In this document: positions 41,926 to 51,178 of the stretch, piece after piece
Layout of the letters: every line of letters starts with the position of its first letter
How positions within the stretch are numbered: the first letter of the stretch is position 1
Source of the DNA: an uncultured Clostridia bacterium
Lineage (GTDB): Bacteria > Bacillota > Clostridia > Christensenellales > Aristaeellaceae
Direction of reading: 5' to 3'
NCBI GenBank assembly: GCA_947624355.1
Contig: CANQKI010000003.1
Span: 1-64,000, forward strand
DNA: 64,000 nt
The notes under the pieces: generated by a model
Told to the model about the DNA's origin: nothing
What the model saw: the letters and a program-made list of their open reading frames with translations, nothing else
The model's database searches: none
Translations under genes and position numbers: made by a program

Positions 41926-43914
41926 TTACCTTTCCCGGTTGGACTTGGGGTCCATCACGTCGCGCAGGGTGTCGCCCACGATGTTGATGCAGATGGTAGT
42001 GATGGCCAGGAACAGGGCCGTGAACACCCACTCCCACCAGAAGGCGTTGATGATGGTGGCGTTATTGGCGCCGTTGAGCATATTGCCCCAGGTGGGCCGG
42101 GGATAGGCCACGCCGAAGCCCAGGTAGCTCAGGGACGATTCCGTCAGCATGCAGGTGCCGAAGCTGAGCATCAGGCTCACCAGCACCACGGACATGACGT
42201 TGGGCAGGATGTGCTTGAAGGCGATGGTGCTTTCCTTCACGCCCATGGCCTTGGCCGCCGTCACGTATTCGCTTTCGCGGGCCACCAGCACCTGGCCGCG
42301 CACCAGGTGCGCCAGGCCGGGCCAGCTGAGCACGCCCAGGATGCACATGATGATGAAGATGCGCATGGTCTCGCTGATGACGTAATGGCCCATGACGGCG
42401 GAGAGGATCATGGCGAAGGGCAGGAAAGGAATGGCGGAGAAAATTTCGGCCACGCGCATGAGGAAAATATCCACCTTGCCGCCGAAATAGCCCGAAATAC
42501 AGCCGATGATGATGCCGATGATGGCCTCGATGATGACGGCCACCGCGCCGATGGTCATGGTCATCTTGCCGCCCTGGATGATGCGCTGGAAGATGTTCGC
42601 GCCCCGGGTGTCGGTGCCGAAGGGATAGCCCTTGAGGCCCCAGCTGGCCACCACTTCATCGTCGTCGGCGGCATAGGTCTGGAAGGAGCCGGCGAACAAA
42701 CGCGTCACGCCCTTTTTGCCGATATCGGCGGGCACTTCGGTCTGGTCGTTTTCATTGCGGCCCCAGGAATACACGTTGCCCAGGTTGGTAAGCCCGCTGT
42801 AATGGTGGGTGCCGCCCACGATCTGCACGTATTTTTCCCCTTCCTGCAGTTCGGGCGCGGGCACGGCGTTCAGGGAAAAGTCGCCCGTGAAGCACACCGA
42901 GCCGTCGCTCAGCAGCAGGGCAATGCTGGTGCCCGTGGCGGTGAGGGCCTCGATGGTGCGGTCGCCCAGGTAGGCGTTGATGGGCACGGCCTTATCGCCC
43001 ACGTTGCCGCGTACCTGGCTGTACAGGTCGCGGGAGCCGGTGTACACTGTTTTCCTGGGCCCGTTGATGCCCACGATGTAGCTGAGGGTAAAGTCAATAT
43101 CGTCCAGGTTCGACATGTTCAGGAACCGGTCCATGTTGGAATAGGTCTTTTTGTTGCCCCACAGGTAGCAGGAGCCGTCGTTCATCAGAATGGCGGTGGC
43201 CTGATAGCCGCAGGTGATTTTCTTGATGTTGGCCACGTCCACGCCGTTGTCCACCAGTTCCTGGGGCATGTAGGCGATGTTGGGGTTCACGTCGTTCTTG
43301 GCTTCGGCCTCGGCCTTGGTGCCGTACTGGCCCAGGGTTTTGGCGCCCCAGGCGTACACCTTGCCGTCCTCGCCGATGGCCACGATATGGTCGATGCCGG
43401 CGGCCACCAGGGCGATCTTGGCATTCTGCACCTCTTCGGGGATTTTGCCGATGTCAATGCCCGTGGTGCCCAGCTGCGTGGAGCCCCACACGTACACCTT
43501 GCCCGCGTTGGACAGGCCCACCGTGAAGGAGCCAAAGCCGTCCACCATCTTCAGGTCCTGCCGAAGCTCCTTGGGCATGGACATGAGGCGCATATTGGGC
43601 GCCATGTTCTGCTGGGTCACCTCGGTGTAAGCGTCGTAATACTTGGGCATGAACAGGGGGCCGATGAACATGATAATAAACATGACGATCAGCACCAGCA
43701 GCGCCCCCACGGCCAGCTTCCGCTCCATGAAGCCGCGGATGATCTGCCGGGTGGGGCTGATAATCTCTTCCGCGTCCCCCGCCTGGGCCCGGGCCCAATC
43801 GTCGCCTTCCACTTCCTTGGCCAGGTGATTGGCCCCGCCGTAAAACAGCCGGCCGAACCAGTTGCCCAGCGTGGAGCCCTTTTTGGAAGCATTCGTTTTT
43901 TTCTTGTCGCTCAT
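41926..43914 (-). CDS. OppC/DppC-like permease with an inserted RCC1-type beta-propeller
   Basis: A 662-residue permease; OppC is usually about 300. Residues 1-66 are a cytoplasmic tail and TM1 is about 67-89. Residues about 122-430 hold seven RCC1-like repeats: segments ending VYVWGSTQLG, VYAWGAKTLG, CYLWGNKKT, TVYTGSRDL, VCFTGDFSL, VYSWGRNEND and VASWGLKGY. The normal OppC sequence then resumes at PFGTDTRGANIFQR (431-444), with the EAA loop EYVTAAKAMGVKESTIAFKH (549-568) and four or five more TM segments. The propeller therefore sits in the extracytoplasmic TM1-TM2 loop. It forms the channel with the OppB-like protein. The frame is continuous and flanking genes are close (12-13 bp). Confidence 0.93.
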   Translation of the reverse strand: MSDKKKTNASKKGSTLGNWFGRLFYGGANHLAKEVEGDDWARAQAGDAEEIISPTRQIIRGFMERKLAVGALLVLIVMFIIMFIGPLFMPKYYDAYTEVTQQNMAPNMRLMSMPKELRQDLKMVDGFGSFTVGLSNAGKVYVWGSTQLGTTGIDIGKIPEEVQNAKIALVAAGIDHIVAIGEDGKVYAWGAKTLGQYGTKAEAEAKNDVNPNIAYMPQELVDNGVDVANIKKITCGYQATAILMNDGSCYLWGNKKTYSNMDRFLNMSNLDDIDFTLSYIVGINGPRKTVYTGSRDLYSQVRGNVGDKAVPINAYLGDRTIEALTATGTSIALLLSDGSVCFTGDFSLNAVPAPELQEGEKYVQIVGGTHHYSGLTNLGNVYSWGRNENDQTEVPADIGKKGVTRLFAGSFQTYAADDDEVVASWGLKGYPFGTDTRGANIFQRIIQGGKMTMTIGAVAVIIEAIIGIIIGCISGYFGGKVDIFLMRVAEIFSAIPFLPFAMILSAVMGHYVISETMRIFIIMCILGVLSWPGLAHLVRGQVLVARESEYVTAAKAMGVKESTIAFKHILPNVMSVVLVSLMLSFGTCMLTESSLSYLGFGVAYPRPTWGNMLNGANNATIINAFWWEWVFTALFLAITTICINIVGDTLRDVMDPKSNRER

Positions 43915-43927
43915 TTCTCCTGCCTCC

Positions 43928-44971
43928 TCACTTGTTGACGCGCACGCGCGGGTCGACCATGCCGTAGATAATGTCGATAATCAGGTTGCCAAACAGCGAC
44001 AGGGCGATGTAGAACACCTGCATCAGCATCACCACGTCATAGTCGCTGGAGCGCAGGGCGGTAAGCATGATGCGGCCCATGCCGTTGTAGGCGAACATGT
44101 TTTCCACCATCAGGGAGCCGCCGAAAATGCCCAGGAACCAGCCCACCACCAGCGACACCACCGGAATCAGGGCGTTGCGCCAGGCGTGGGAATAGATAAC
44201 CACCTTTTCCTTGAGGCCCTTGGCCCGGGCGGTCTTGATGCAGTCCAGCGTCAGGGCGTCGGACATGGAAGCGCGCACATAGCGCGTCATGCCGCCCAGG
44301 GACGTGAACGTCATCACGATGAGGGGCAGGGCCATATAGTAAAGCTCGTCGGCAAATTTGCGCCACCCGGTGTAGGTTACGCCGGGGGTGCTCATGCCGC
44401 TGGCCGGGAACCAGCCCAGCTTGGAGCAGAACAGCCAAATGAAGATGATGGCAAACAGGAAGACGGGCAGGCTGTACCCCACGATAGTGATCACCTGCAC
44501 CGCCTGGTCAAACTTGCCGCCCCGCTTGACGGCGCAGTAAATACCCAGGGGGATGGTGATGCCCAGGGCCAGAATGGTGGACACGATGTTGATCTTGATG
44601 GTGTTGATCATGGGCTGCGCCACAATATCCACCACGGGCTTTTTGTAATCGTAGGAATAGCCGAAATTGCCCTGCAGCAGGCCGTCCAGCTTGCCGTTGT
44701 ACAGGGGATAGAGGCCCACCCAGCGCAGATAGCGGATGAGCATATTATTCGTATCCGTGCCGTACATCTGCTGATATTTCAGATAGATCTTTTCAAAATA
44801 GGCTTCCGTTTCCCCCGCGGGAATCGAATTTTTCAGGGCGGTGACTTCCGCCTTGGCATCGGTATACGCGCGGTTAGCCGGAACCAGGTTATAAATCATG
44901 AACAGGATGATGGACAACAGCACCAGCACCACCAGCATGTAGCCCACGCGCTTGAGAACGTATCTTCCCAA
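43928..44971 (-). CDS. OppB/DppB-like ABC transporter permease
   Basis: A 347-residue permease. TM1 is near residues 9-28 (GYMLVVLVLLSIILFMIYNL), followed by an extracytoplasmic loop of about 75 residues and the family motif LQGNFGYSYDYKKPV. The remaining TM segments include the EAA loop DALTLDCIKTARAKGLKEKV. It pairs with the OppC-like protein. The start is TTG 44971 with GGAGGAAGGAATTT upstream. It is the first gene after a 444-bp gap rich in hairpins downstream of the binding-protein gene, suggesting lower expression than the binding protein. Confidence 0.95.
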   Translation of the reverse strand: MGRYVLKRVGYMLVVLVLLSIILFMIYNLVPANRAYTDAKAEVTALKNSIPAGETEAYFEKIYLKYQQMYGTDTNNMLIRYLRWVGLYPLYNGKLDGLLQGNFGYSYDYKKPVVDIVAQPMINTIKINIVSTILALGITIPLGIYCAVKRGGKFDQAVQVITIVGYSLPVFLFAIIFIWLFCSKLGWFPASGMSTPGVTYTGWRKFADELYYMALPLIVMTFTSLGGMTRYVRASMSDALTLDCIKTARAKGLKEKVVIYSHAWRNALIPVVSLVVGWFLGIFGGSLMVENMFAYNGMGRIMLTALRSSDYDVVMLMQVFYIALSLFGNLIIDIIYGMVDPRVRVNK

Positions 44972-45415
44972 AATTCCTTCCTCCTTTCCTGGTTCGCAGC
45001 TTGCCCCTTCCGGGCTGGGGATTCGCAGCAGCGCGCCCTGCGAAAGCGCACCGTGGTTTTGCGGGATGAATTATCTGGAAAAGTTCCTTCTAATAAGAGC
45101 AGGGTGGGGAGGGAATCCCCACCCTGCACGTTATCGAAAAAGTGGCTTCGCCGCTTTTTCGATCCTTGCTGCGGAATATTTTCCTCCGCAAAATTTCATT
45201 TTGCTACGGAAAATTCCCCGCCCGACCGGCAAAGCCGGTCGATACGATTTCAGTCCTGCGGACGGCTTTTGGTGTCGCCTTCCGAAACTGGTCTTTCCAA
45301 TCGTTTGAGTCAAGGTAAGGAAAATCTTACCACATAGCCAACTCCATCCTTATCTGAATGGAGAAGCGGCGCGCCTTTTTGGGGCGCGCCGCCCTTGTTA
45401 CAGGTTGTTCGCGCC
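44972..45415. other. Hairpin-rich gap between the binding-protein gene and oppB-like gene
   Basis: No gene is supported. Three strong hairpins are visible: GCGGCGCGCC/GGCGCGCCGC at 45366-45392 just after the binding-protein stop, CGAAAAAGTGGC/GCCGCTTTTTCG at 45135-45161, and GCAGGGTGGGGA/TCCCCACCCTGC at 45099-45127. On the minus strand the second ends in CTTTTTCG. Such structures after a binding-protein gene usually stabilise its mRNA and lower read-through into the permease genes. Confidence 0.75.
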
Positions 45416-47620
45416 TTATTCGGCGTCGGTCAGCCAGTACACGTCCGCCATATCCTTGATGTAGTACGAGCTGTAAATGTCGTACATGGAAGGATCGATG
45501 GTCATGTTAAAGGCGAAGTCATACGCAGCAGAGCTGAAGCTGGTAGCGAAGTTGAAGCAGTTGTAGGTGGGCGTTCCGTTGTAGCTCACGCCGTAGCCGC
45601 CCTGGGTCAGCTCGTCCAGCATGGGGTTGAAGTCGCCGATGGTGTTCTGCACCACGAAGCCGGCAGCCTTGATGTTGTCGTTCTCCATGAAGCCGGTCAC
45701 CAGCTGATCGGTGAATACGTTGTCGGCAGTGCCGTACCAGTTGAGGGCCAGAGGCATGAGGTAATAATCGCCCATGTCGACCACCTTGTACGCGCCGTCC
45801 TTGGAAGCGTAGGTCTTGTCGCCTTCGTACATTTCGTCGGCGGGAATCTTCTTGTAGCGCACGCCTTCCACGTAATCGTTGCCCTCGGCGTCGTACACCC
45901 AGCCGTCGGCCTCCAGCACAGCGATGGCGCTGTCCACAGAGGTGGGATAGGTGTTGAGCACCATGCCCTGGTTCATCGCGGCCTGATACATCCAGGAACC
46001 GGTGTAGTACGGGCCGTCAGTGACGCCGCCGTAGCCGCCGGTGAAGTCAAGGGCGAACTGGGCGCGATCCATGCAGTAAGCAATGGCCTCACGGACAGCA
46101 GCGAACTGCACGGGGCCCAGGTCGGCCCGGAAGCCCAGCTTGCCGTAGCCGGCGCGGGCATAGTGGGTGTACACATACTTACCTTCGTTGGCGGGATCAT
46201 CGGCCAGAGCGATGGCTTCGTCGGTTTCCTTGCCGCCGGTGATGCCGGACAGGACGTCCACGCCGCCGCTGATGAAGTCAGCCAGCTGGGTCTCGCTGAT
46301 GATGCGGCGATACACGATGTGGCCGATCTGGGGCTTGGTGCCCTCATAGTTGCCCTTGAATTCGGGGTTCAGAGCCAGGGTCACCACATGGCCGGCTTCG
46401 TCCCAGCTCTCGATAGTGTAGGGGCCGGAATAGGGATAGCTGTTGTCCTTGTTCCAGACGGCGTCATTGATGGCTTTCGCGTGGGTGTAGGAATCGCCGT
46501 CCTTGGCGTAGAACTCGTCGGACAGGTAGATGCCCTGGCCGTCATCCATGATGTCCACGCCCTCGCCCAGGCACATGCCCAGAGGCTGAGGATTGAAGCC
46601 GCCATAAAGGATGGCGTAGAAGTAGGACGCATAGTCCGCTTCGACGGTCGCGGAGAAGGTGTAATCGTCGATCAGATGGAAGCCGGAGAAATACTTGGAA
46701 GCGACCACCCCGTCTTCGGTCTCCACGCCATCGTTGGTGCCGTCATAGGCCCAGAAGGCTTCGTGGCCCACATAGTTCATGCCGCCGTTGCCGCTGCCGC
46801 CCGCCTGGACGCCCACGGGAGTGGCGCTCATGGGCAGGTCGGCAAGGTAGTTCTTGGCGGTGATGGCGCTGCCGTCGGAGAACTTCAGGTCGTCATAGAT
46901 GGTGATGGTGTAGGTGCGGCTGCCATCCTCGTTGTCCGTTTCGGTATGCTCCTTGACAACGGTGGGGTTCCACACGTAGCCGCCTTCCTTGGTGGAAGAA
47001 ACGGTCTCCAGGCCGGTGATCAGGCTTTGAACATCACTGTCGCCGCCGCCGGGAGAGGAAACGCCAAAGGAGGGGAAACGGAGACGGCCGGACAGTTCAG
47101 TGGAGTTGCCCAGGATGATGTTGTCGTCGGGCTTCTCGCTGGTCCAGTCGATCACGGCATAGGCAGGGGTCCAGTAGGGGTTGGTGGGATGCTCTTCAAC
47201 GCCCTTGATCTGGGCATTGTAGAGATCGTAGTACTCGTTGGAGTACAGGGGGATTTCGGGCAGCAGGGCATTCCAGCGCTGGATGTACAGCTTCCACCAG
47301 GTGGCGTACACATCGTCTTCGGTTTCCCACATGCCGCCTTCGGGCACCTGGGTGTTGTACACCATAGCCATGGTCAGGAAGTCCAGGCCCAGTTCATACT
47401 GCTTGCCATCCTTTTCGATGTAGGCAAAGCCGGTGGAAGGATCTTCCGTCACGTCCGCGATGGAAGTTTCCTTGCCGTACTTGTCGTACAGGGAAATGTA
47501 GTCCTTCTGCCACTCCTTGCCCACCAGGGTCTTGGGCGTGGAAGCGGCTTCTTCGGCGAAGCAGGTCGCGGTGGACAGGAGCATCATCGCCGCGAGAAGC
47601 ATTGCCAACAGCTTCTTCAT
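45416..47620 (-). CDS. Oligopeptide-type ABC solute-binding protein (SBP_bac_5), enlarged
   Basis: A 734-residue secreted protein; family members are usually 500-560. It has a signal peptide (MKKLLAMLLAAMMLLSTAT) ending CFA/EE, a signal-peptidase-I-like site without a proper lipobox. Residues about 25-140 are an extension (DYISLYDKYGKETSIADVTE; WWKLYIQRWNALLPEIPLYS). The SBP_bac_5 fold follows with TYTITIYDDLKFSDGSAITA, YSGPYTIESWDEAGHVVTLA and LGPVQFAAVREAIAYCMDRA. It should deliver peptides or similar solutes to the permease. AAGAGGAGGAAAACCT precedes the ATG. First gene of the operon. Confidence 0.92.
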   Translation of the reverse strand: MKKLLAMLLAAMMLLSTATCFAEEAASTPKTLVGKEWQKDYISLYDKYGKETSIADVTEDPSTGFAYIEKDGKQYELGLDFLTMAMVYNTQVPEGGMWETEDDVYATWWKLYIQRWNALLPEIPLYSNEYYDLYNAQIKGVEEHPTNPYWTPAYAVIDWTSEKPDDNIILGNSTELSGRLRFPSFGVSSPGGGDSDVQSLITGLETVSSTKEGGYVWNPTVVKEHTETDNEDGSRTYTITIYDDLKFSDGSAITAKNYLADLPMSATPVGVQAGGSGNGGMNYVGHEAFWAYDGTNDGVETEDGVVASKYFSGFHLIDDYTFSATVEADYASYFYAILYGGFNPQPLGMCLGEGVDIMDDGQGIYLSDEFYAKDGDSYTHAKAINDAVWNKDNSYPYSGPYTIESWDEAGHVVTLALNPEFKGNYEGTKPQIGHIVYRRIISETQLADFISGGVDVLSGITGGKETDEAIALADDPANEGKYVYTHYARAGYGKLGFRADLGPVQFAAVREAIAYCMDRAQFALDFTGGYGGVTDGPYYTGSWMYQAAMNQGMVLNTYPTSVDSAIAVLEADGWVYDAEGNDYVEGVRYKKIPADEMYEGDKTYASKDGAYKVVDMGDYYLMPLALNWYGTADNVFTDQLVTGFMENDNIKAAGFVVQNTIGDFNPMLDELTQGGYGVSYNGTPTYNCFNFATSFSSAAYDFAFNMTIDPSMYDIYSSYYIKDMADVYWLTDAE

Positions 47621-48099
47621 AGGTTTTCCTCCTCTTAAAGGTTTTTCTATCTTCCACGCCCTCTCGGGCGGAAAATAGTCGCATACGGGCGGAACTTGCA
47701 ATTTCCGCCCTTCAAAAATGCAGCCGCCATAGCTCAGCGCCATGTCTTGGGCCTATTTTATTTCAATTTATTCGTGTTGTCAATAGCCATTTTGCGGCCA
47801 TTCAGCCCCTCCTTTGCTATATTTTTGCATTTTTATAGGTTCTGAAATGCATTTTCCCTTGTCTTTCTTCTGATTTGTCGAATTAATTGCCAGATTATAC
47901 ATTTTCCATGTACAATAAAAATACAATCTTTTTTTCCCGTTTTTTCCATGTTTTTCTCCCGCGGAAGCATTGCCGCCGCCCGTCCGTCAGCGGGCGACAA
48001 AACGCCGCCGCGGCGGGTTTTGAAAGCGCACGCAAAAGCTGACGCCCATACGCTGCGCCGGAATTGCTTAGCAGTCATTCGGGGATGAAGCGGGAACGA
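47621..48099. other. Intergenic region upstream of the peptide transporter operon
   Basis: No gene is supported. Nearer the binding-protein gene there is a hairpin GGGCGGAA (47687-47694)/TTCCGCCC (47703-47710) in the presumed leader. A minus-strand TATAAT at 47899-47894 is a possible -10 box, with no clear -35. The rest holds nothing I can assign. Confidence 0.4.
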
Positions 48100-48732
48100 T
48101 TATATTTTCAGCAAATCAGAGAATTTTTCCAGATGCCGGTCAGCCCGTTCATCGTCCCTGGCGTCGCCCATGGCGGCGCAATCGAAGCCGCCCGCCTTCG
48201 CCGCCTCCACGCCCGCGTGGGCGTCCTCCACCACCAGACAATCCTGCGGGCAGAGGCCGATCATGCCGGCAGCTTTCAGGAAAACCTCAGGATGCGGTTT
48301 GGAATGGGTAATGCAGTTGCCGTCCGCCACGGCATCAAAGAAATCCCTGAGGCCGATCCGCTCCAGAATGAAGGGCGTGTTTTTGCTGGAAGAGCCGATG
48401 GCCAGCTTCAGATCTGTCTTTCGCAGCGCTTCCAGAGTTGTTTTCACATCGTCCGACAGATCGGCGGGCGACATCCGCCCCAGAAGTTCCCGGTACCGTG
48501 TGTTCTTTTCTTCGGCAAAGGCGGCTTTTTCTTCTTCCGTATAGGTTTTATCGCTTTTTTCCAGAATAATCTCCAGGCTGGCCATGCGGCTGACGCCCCG
48601 GAGCAGGTTGTTCCTCTCCCGGTCGAAAGGAATCCCCAGCCGGTCCGCCAGGGCTTTCCAGGCCAGATAATGGTATTCGTCGGTGGAGCAGATCACGCCG
48701 TCCAAATCAAAGATAATCCCTTTGTACTTCAT
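48100..48732 (-). CDS. pgmB: Beta-phosphoglucomutase
   Basis: A 210-residue HAD-superfamily enzyme. The catalytic motif FDLDGVICSTDEYHYLAWK (8-26) has the nucleophile Asp, the acid/base Asp and the cap-entry motif typical of PgmB. LLRGVSRMASLEIIL is the specificity stretch, and IGSSSKNTPFILERIGL, HSKPHPEVFLKA and CLVVEDAHAGVEAAKAGG are the remaining HAD motifs. It converts beta-glucose 1-phosphate to glucose 6-phosphate. The substrate normally comes from an inverting disaccharide phosphorylase, none of which is in the window. It is the last gene of the glycan locus, 15 bp after the rhamnosidase. Confidence 0.92.
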   Translation of the reverse strand: MKYKGIIFDLDGVICSTDEYHYLAWKALADRLGIPFDRERNNLLRGVSRMASLEIILEKSDKTYTEEEKAAFAEEKNTRYRELLGRMSPADLSDDVKTTLEALRKTDLKLAIGSSSKNTPFILERIGLRDFFDAVADGNCITHSKPHPEVFLKAAGMIGLCPQDCLVVEDAHAGVEAAKAGGFDCAAMGDARDDERADRHLEKFSDLLKI

Positions 48733-48747
48733 TTGATGACCCTCCTC

Positions 48748-51165
48748 TTAAATCGCAACCTGCCGAAGCAAGGCATCCATTTCGCGGATCGCGTCCCGGT
48801 CCAGCGGCATCGCATTGGCCACCTGCATGGGCGGCATGACCCGCAGTTCGTTATCGCGGCCCTGGCAGGCATAATACAGCGCGGGAACGCGCTGCCGGAT
48901 GATTGCGGCGGCATCAGCGTTATCCAACAGATCCATCATGCGGGAATCGATGGAGAGGGGATGCAGATAATCCTTCGTGGGCTGCCAACGCCAGCAATAG
49001 ACGCCGCCCTTCACTTCTTCGGCATGAGATTTGCCCGGATAATCGGGCAGGACCACCCGCGCTTCCGCCCCTTCGGGCACTTCCGCCTGCACGGTCACTT
49101 CGCCGTGATCTGCAATGCTCCAGGCCACCTTCCATGTGCCCGCCGGAGAATCATAGGCAATGGAAGCGTGCCTGATTCGCCCGTCAATTTTCGGGGCGAT
49201 CAGCGCCTTTTTCCACCCCGGGGCAGCATTTTGAAGCCCCATGATCCGGCTGTAAATTGCTTCGCATACTGAACCGTAGGCATAGTGATTCAGGCTGTTC
49301 ATGCCCGTTCCGCTGATGGTTCCGTCCGCTTCCAGGCTGTTCCACCGCTCCCAGATGGTCGTGGCCCCCAGGTTCACGGCATAGAGCCAGCCGGGAAATT
49401 CCTCCGTCAGCAGCATCCGATAGGCAATATCCGTCATATCGTTATCCAGCAGCACGGGCAGCATCAGCGGCGCGCCGGTAAAGCCGCAGGTGATCCGGTA
49501 GAAATCCCGTTCGATGCGGCGGCGGAAACCCCGGAGCATCTTTTCTTTCTCACGATAGATTCCATGCTTCAGCGCGAGCACATAGCCGGTCTGGGTATCC
49601 ACCGTCAGATTTCCGCCCGGGGACACATATTCGTCCAGCAGCGCGCCCCGGATATCGCTTGCCAATGCGCCGTATTTTTCTGCATCCGCCGTTTCGCCCA
49701 GTTCCCCGGCCGCTTTGGCGGTCAATTCAATGCTGTTCAGGTAATATATTCCCTGAATAAAGGCATCGTCCGTGCCGCCCTTCAGGCTTTGGGGGCCCAT
49801 GCCGTCCTGGGCAAGCCAGTCGCCGAAGGTAAAGGAATGAAAAACGAGATGGGCGCCGCCCGCCTGTTCATCCGCCGTTATCAGATATTCGGCATAATCC
49901 CGCATCATGGGGTAGTTTTCCAGAAGCAGCGCCTTGTCCCCATAATTCATATATACGTTCCAGGGAATGATGGTGCCCGCGTCTGCCCAGACGGCCCCGC
50001 CATGAACGGCCTCGCCCTTGAGGGACGGGCTGAAAGCGGGAATATTCCCCCCGTAATACAGCTGCTGATCGGCGCGCAGATCCCGCATATACTTGCGGTA
50101 AAAATCCTTGCAGTCCATCTGGTAGCAGGCGGTGTTGACGAACACCTGGGTATCCGCCGTCCAGCCCAGGCGTTCATCCCGCTGCGGGCAATCGGTGGGC
50201 ACGTCCAGGAAATTGCTGCGCTGCCCCCACAGGCTGTTTTGCATCAGCCGGTTCAGCTTTTCGTGGCTGGTTTCCGCCTGCAGGGTTTCTTTCAGATCGC
50301 TGGACAGGCACAGGGCGGTGAAATCATCCGGATTTACCGTTTCAACGCCCTCGATCTTGGCGTAACGGAAGCCGAAAAAGGTGAACAGGGGCTCCACCTC
50401 TTTTTCCGTCCCATCGGAGGTATAAACAAATTCGCTCCTGGCCGTGCGCAGATTGTCCCGGTAGAAATTGCCGTTTTGCAGCACTTCCCCGGTCTGGATG
50501 CGCATTTGCTTTCCCCTGGGCAGACGGTTCACAAAGCGAATGACGCCCGCCATATTCTGCCCAAAGTCGATCACCTGCTCTCCGGCGGGGGTAAGAATCA
50601 GCTTTCCCTTTCGCTCCTCCTTCACCCGGATGCAGGGGGAAAACTGGGGCTCCGGCCTGTAATCATTTTCCGCGATCACGCAGGGAACGGCTTCGCCCGT
50701 TCCGCGGGTGTCGTCCCGGATTTCCCCGTCATAAATGCCCCCGTCCACAATGGGAGAGGAAGACGCCAGCCAGCTTTCGTCGGTTTCGACGGTCACCGTT
50801 TCGCCGCCTGTCAGAGTGATTTCCAATTGAACCGCCAGCAGGTACCGTTCTCCCCAGCGGTTGGTTTTCCCGCCGTCAAAGCCCAAACGCCCTTTATACC
50901 AGCCGTTTCCCAGCCAGACCTCCAGCCGGTTTTGGGATTGCAGCAGATTTGTCACGTCATAGGTCTGAACCCGCAGATAAGCGTCGTAATCGTTAAATCC
51001 GGGCGTCAGGTAATCCCGCCCGATCCGCTTGCCGTTCAGAAAAGCCCGGTAAAGGCCCAGGCCGGTAATCCGAAGCTCCGCCTTTTGTGCTTCACGAACG
51101 GCAAAGTCCTTCCACAGCCTGGGGCAGGAAATGGGCTTTTTCGGGGTAATCATACGAAACGGCAT
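48748..51165 (-). CDS. Alpha-L-rhamnosidase, GH78
   Basis: An 805-residue enzyme. N-terminal beta domains (about 20-330: GLGLYRAFLNGKRIGRDYLT; QVIDFGQNMAGVIRFVN) precede the (alpha/alpha)6 catalytic domain with the GH78 block DVPTDCPQRDERLGWTADTQ and the ATTIWERWNSLEADG segment, whose Glu is a catalytic candidate. A C-terminal beta domain follows. No signal peptide is present, so it acts on imported rhamnosides. ATG 51165 is chosen, since AAGGAGG lies 7 nt upstream; a nearer ATG at 51171 is too close. It follows the GH1 gene by 13 bp. Confidence 0.93.
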   Translation of the reverse strand: MPFRMITPKKPISCPRLWKDFAVREAQKAELRITGLGLYRAFLNGKRIGRDYLTPGFNDYDAYLRVQTYDVTNLLQSQNRLEVWLGNGWYKGRLGFDGGKTNRWGERYLLAVQLEITLTGGETVTVETDESWLASSSPIVDGGIYDGEIRDDTRGTGEAVPCVIAENDYRPEPQFSPCIRVKEERKGKLILTPAGEQVIDFGQNMAGVIRFVNRLPRGKQMRIQTGEVLQNGNFYRDNLRTARSEFVYTSDGTEKEVEPLFTFFGFRYAKIEGVETVNPDDFTALCLSSDLKETLQAETSHEKLNRLMQNSLWGQRSNFLDVPTDCPQRDERLGWTADTQVFVNTACYQMDCKDFYRKYMRDLRADQQLYYGGNIPAFSPSLKGEAVHGGAVWADAGTIIPWNVYMNYGDKALLLENYPMMRDYAEYLITADEQAGGAHLVFHSFTFGDWLAQDGMGPQSLKGGTDDAFIQGIYYLNSIELTAKAAGELGETADAEKYGALASDIRGALLDEYVSPGGNLTVDTQTGYVLALKHGIYREKEKMLRGFRRRIERDFYRITCGFTGAPLMLPVLLDNDMTDIAYRMLLTEEFPGWLYAVNLGATTIWERWNSLEADGTISGTGMNSLNHYAYGSVCEAIYSRIMGLQNAAPGWKKALIAPKIDGRIRHASIAYDSPAGTWKVAWSIADHGEVTVQAEVPEGAEARVVLPDYPGKSHAEEVKGGVYCWRWQPTKDYLHPLSIDSRMMDLLDNADAAAIIRQRVPALYYACQGRDNELRVMPPMQVANAMPLDRDAIREMDALLRQVAI

Positions 51166-51178
51166 CTCCATTCCTCCT

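Noticed and set aside
41926-43914. The RCC1 segment as contamination or a chimeric join with a eukaryotic sequence
   Set aside because: The frame is unbroken on both sides, the permease resumes exactly at the family motif FGTDxxG, codon use and GC content match the neighbours, and the flanking genes are tightly spaced.
45395-47638. A 747-codon plus-strand open frame opposite the peptide-binding-protein gene
   Set aside because: Antisense shadow; the minus-strand gene has a signal peptide, domain matches and a strong ribosome-binding site.
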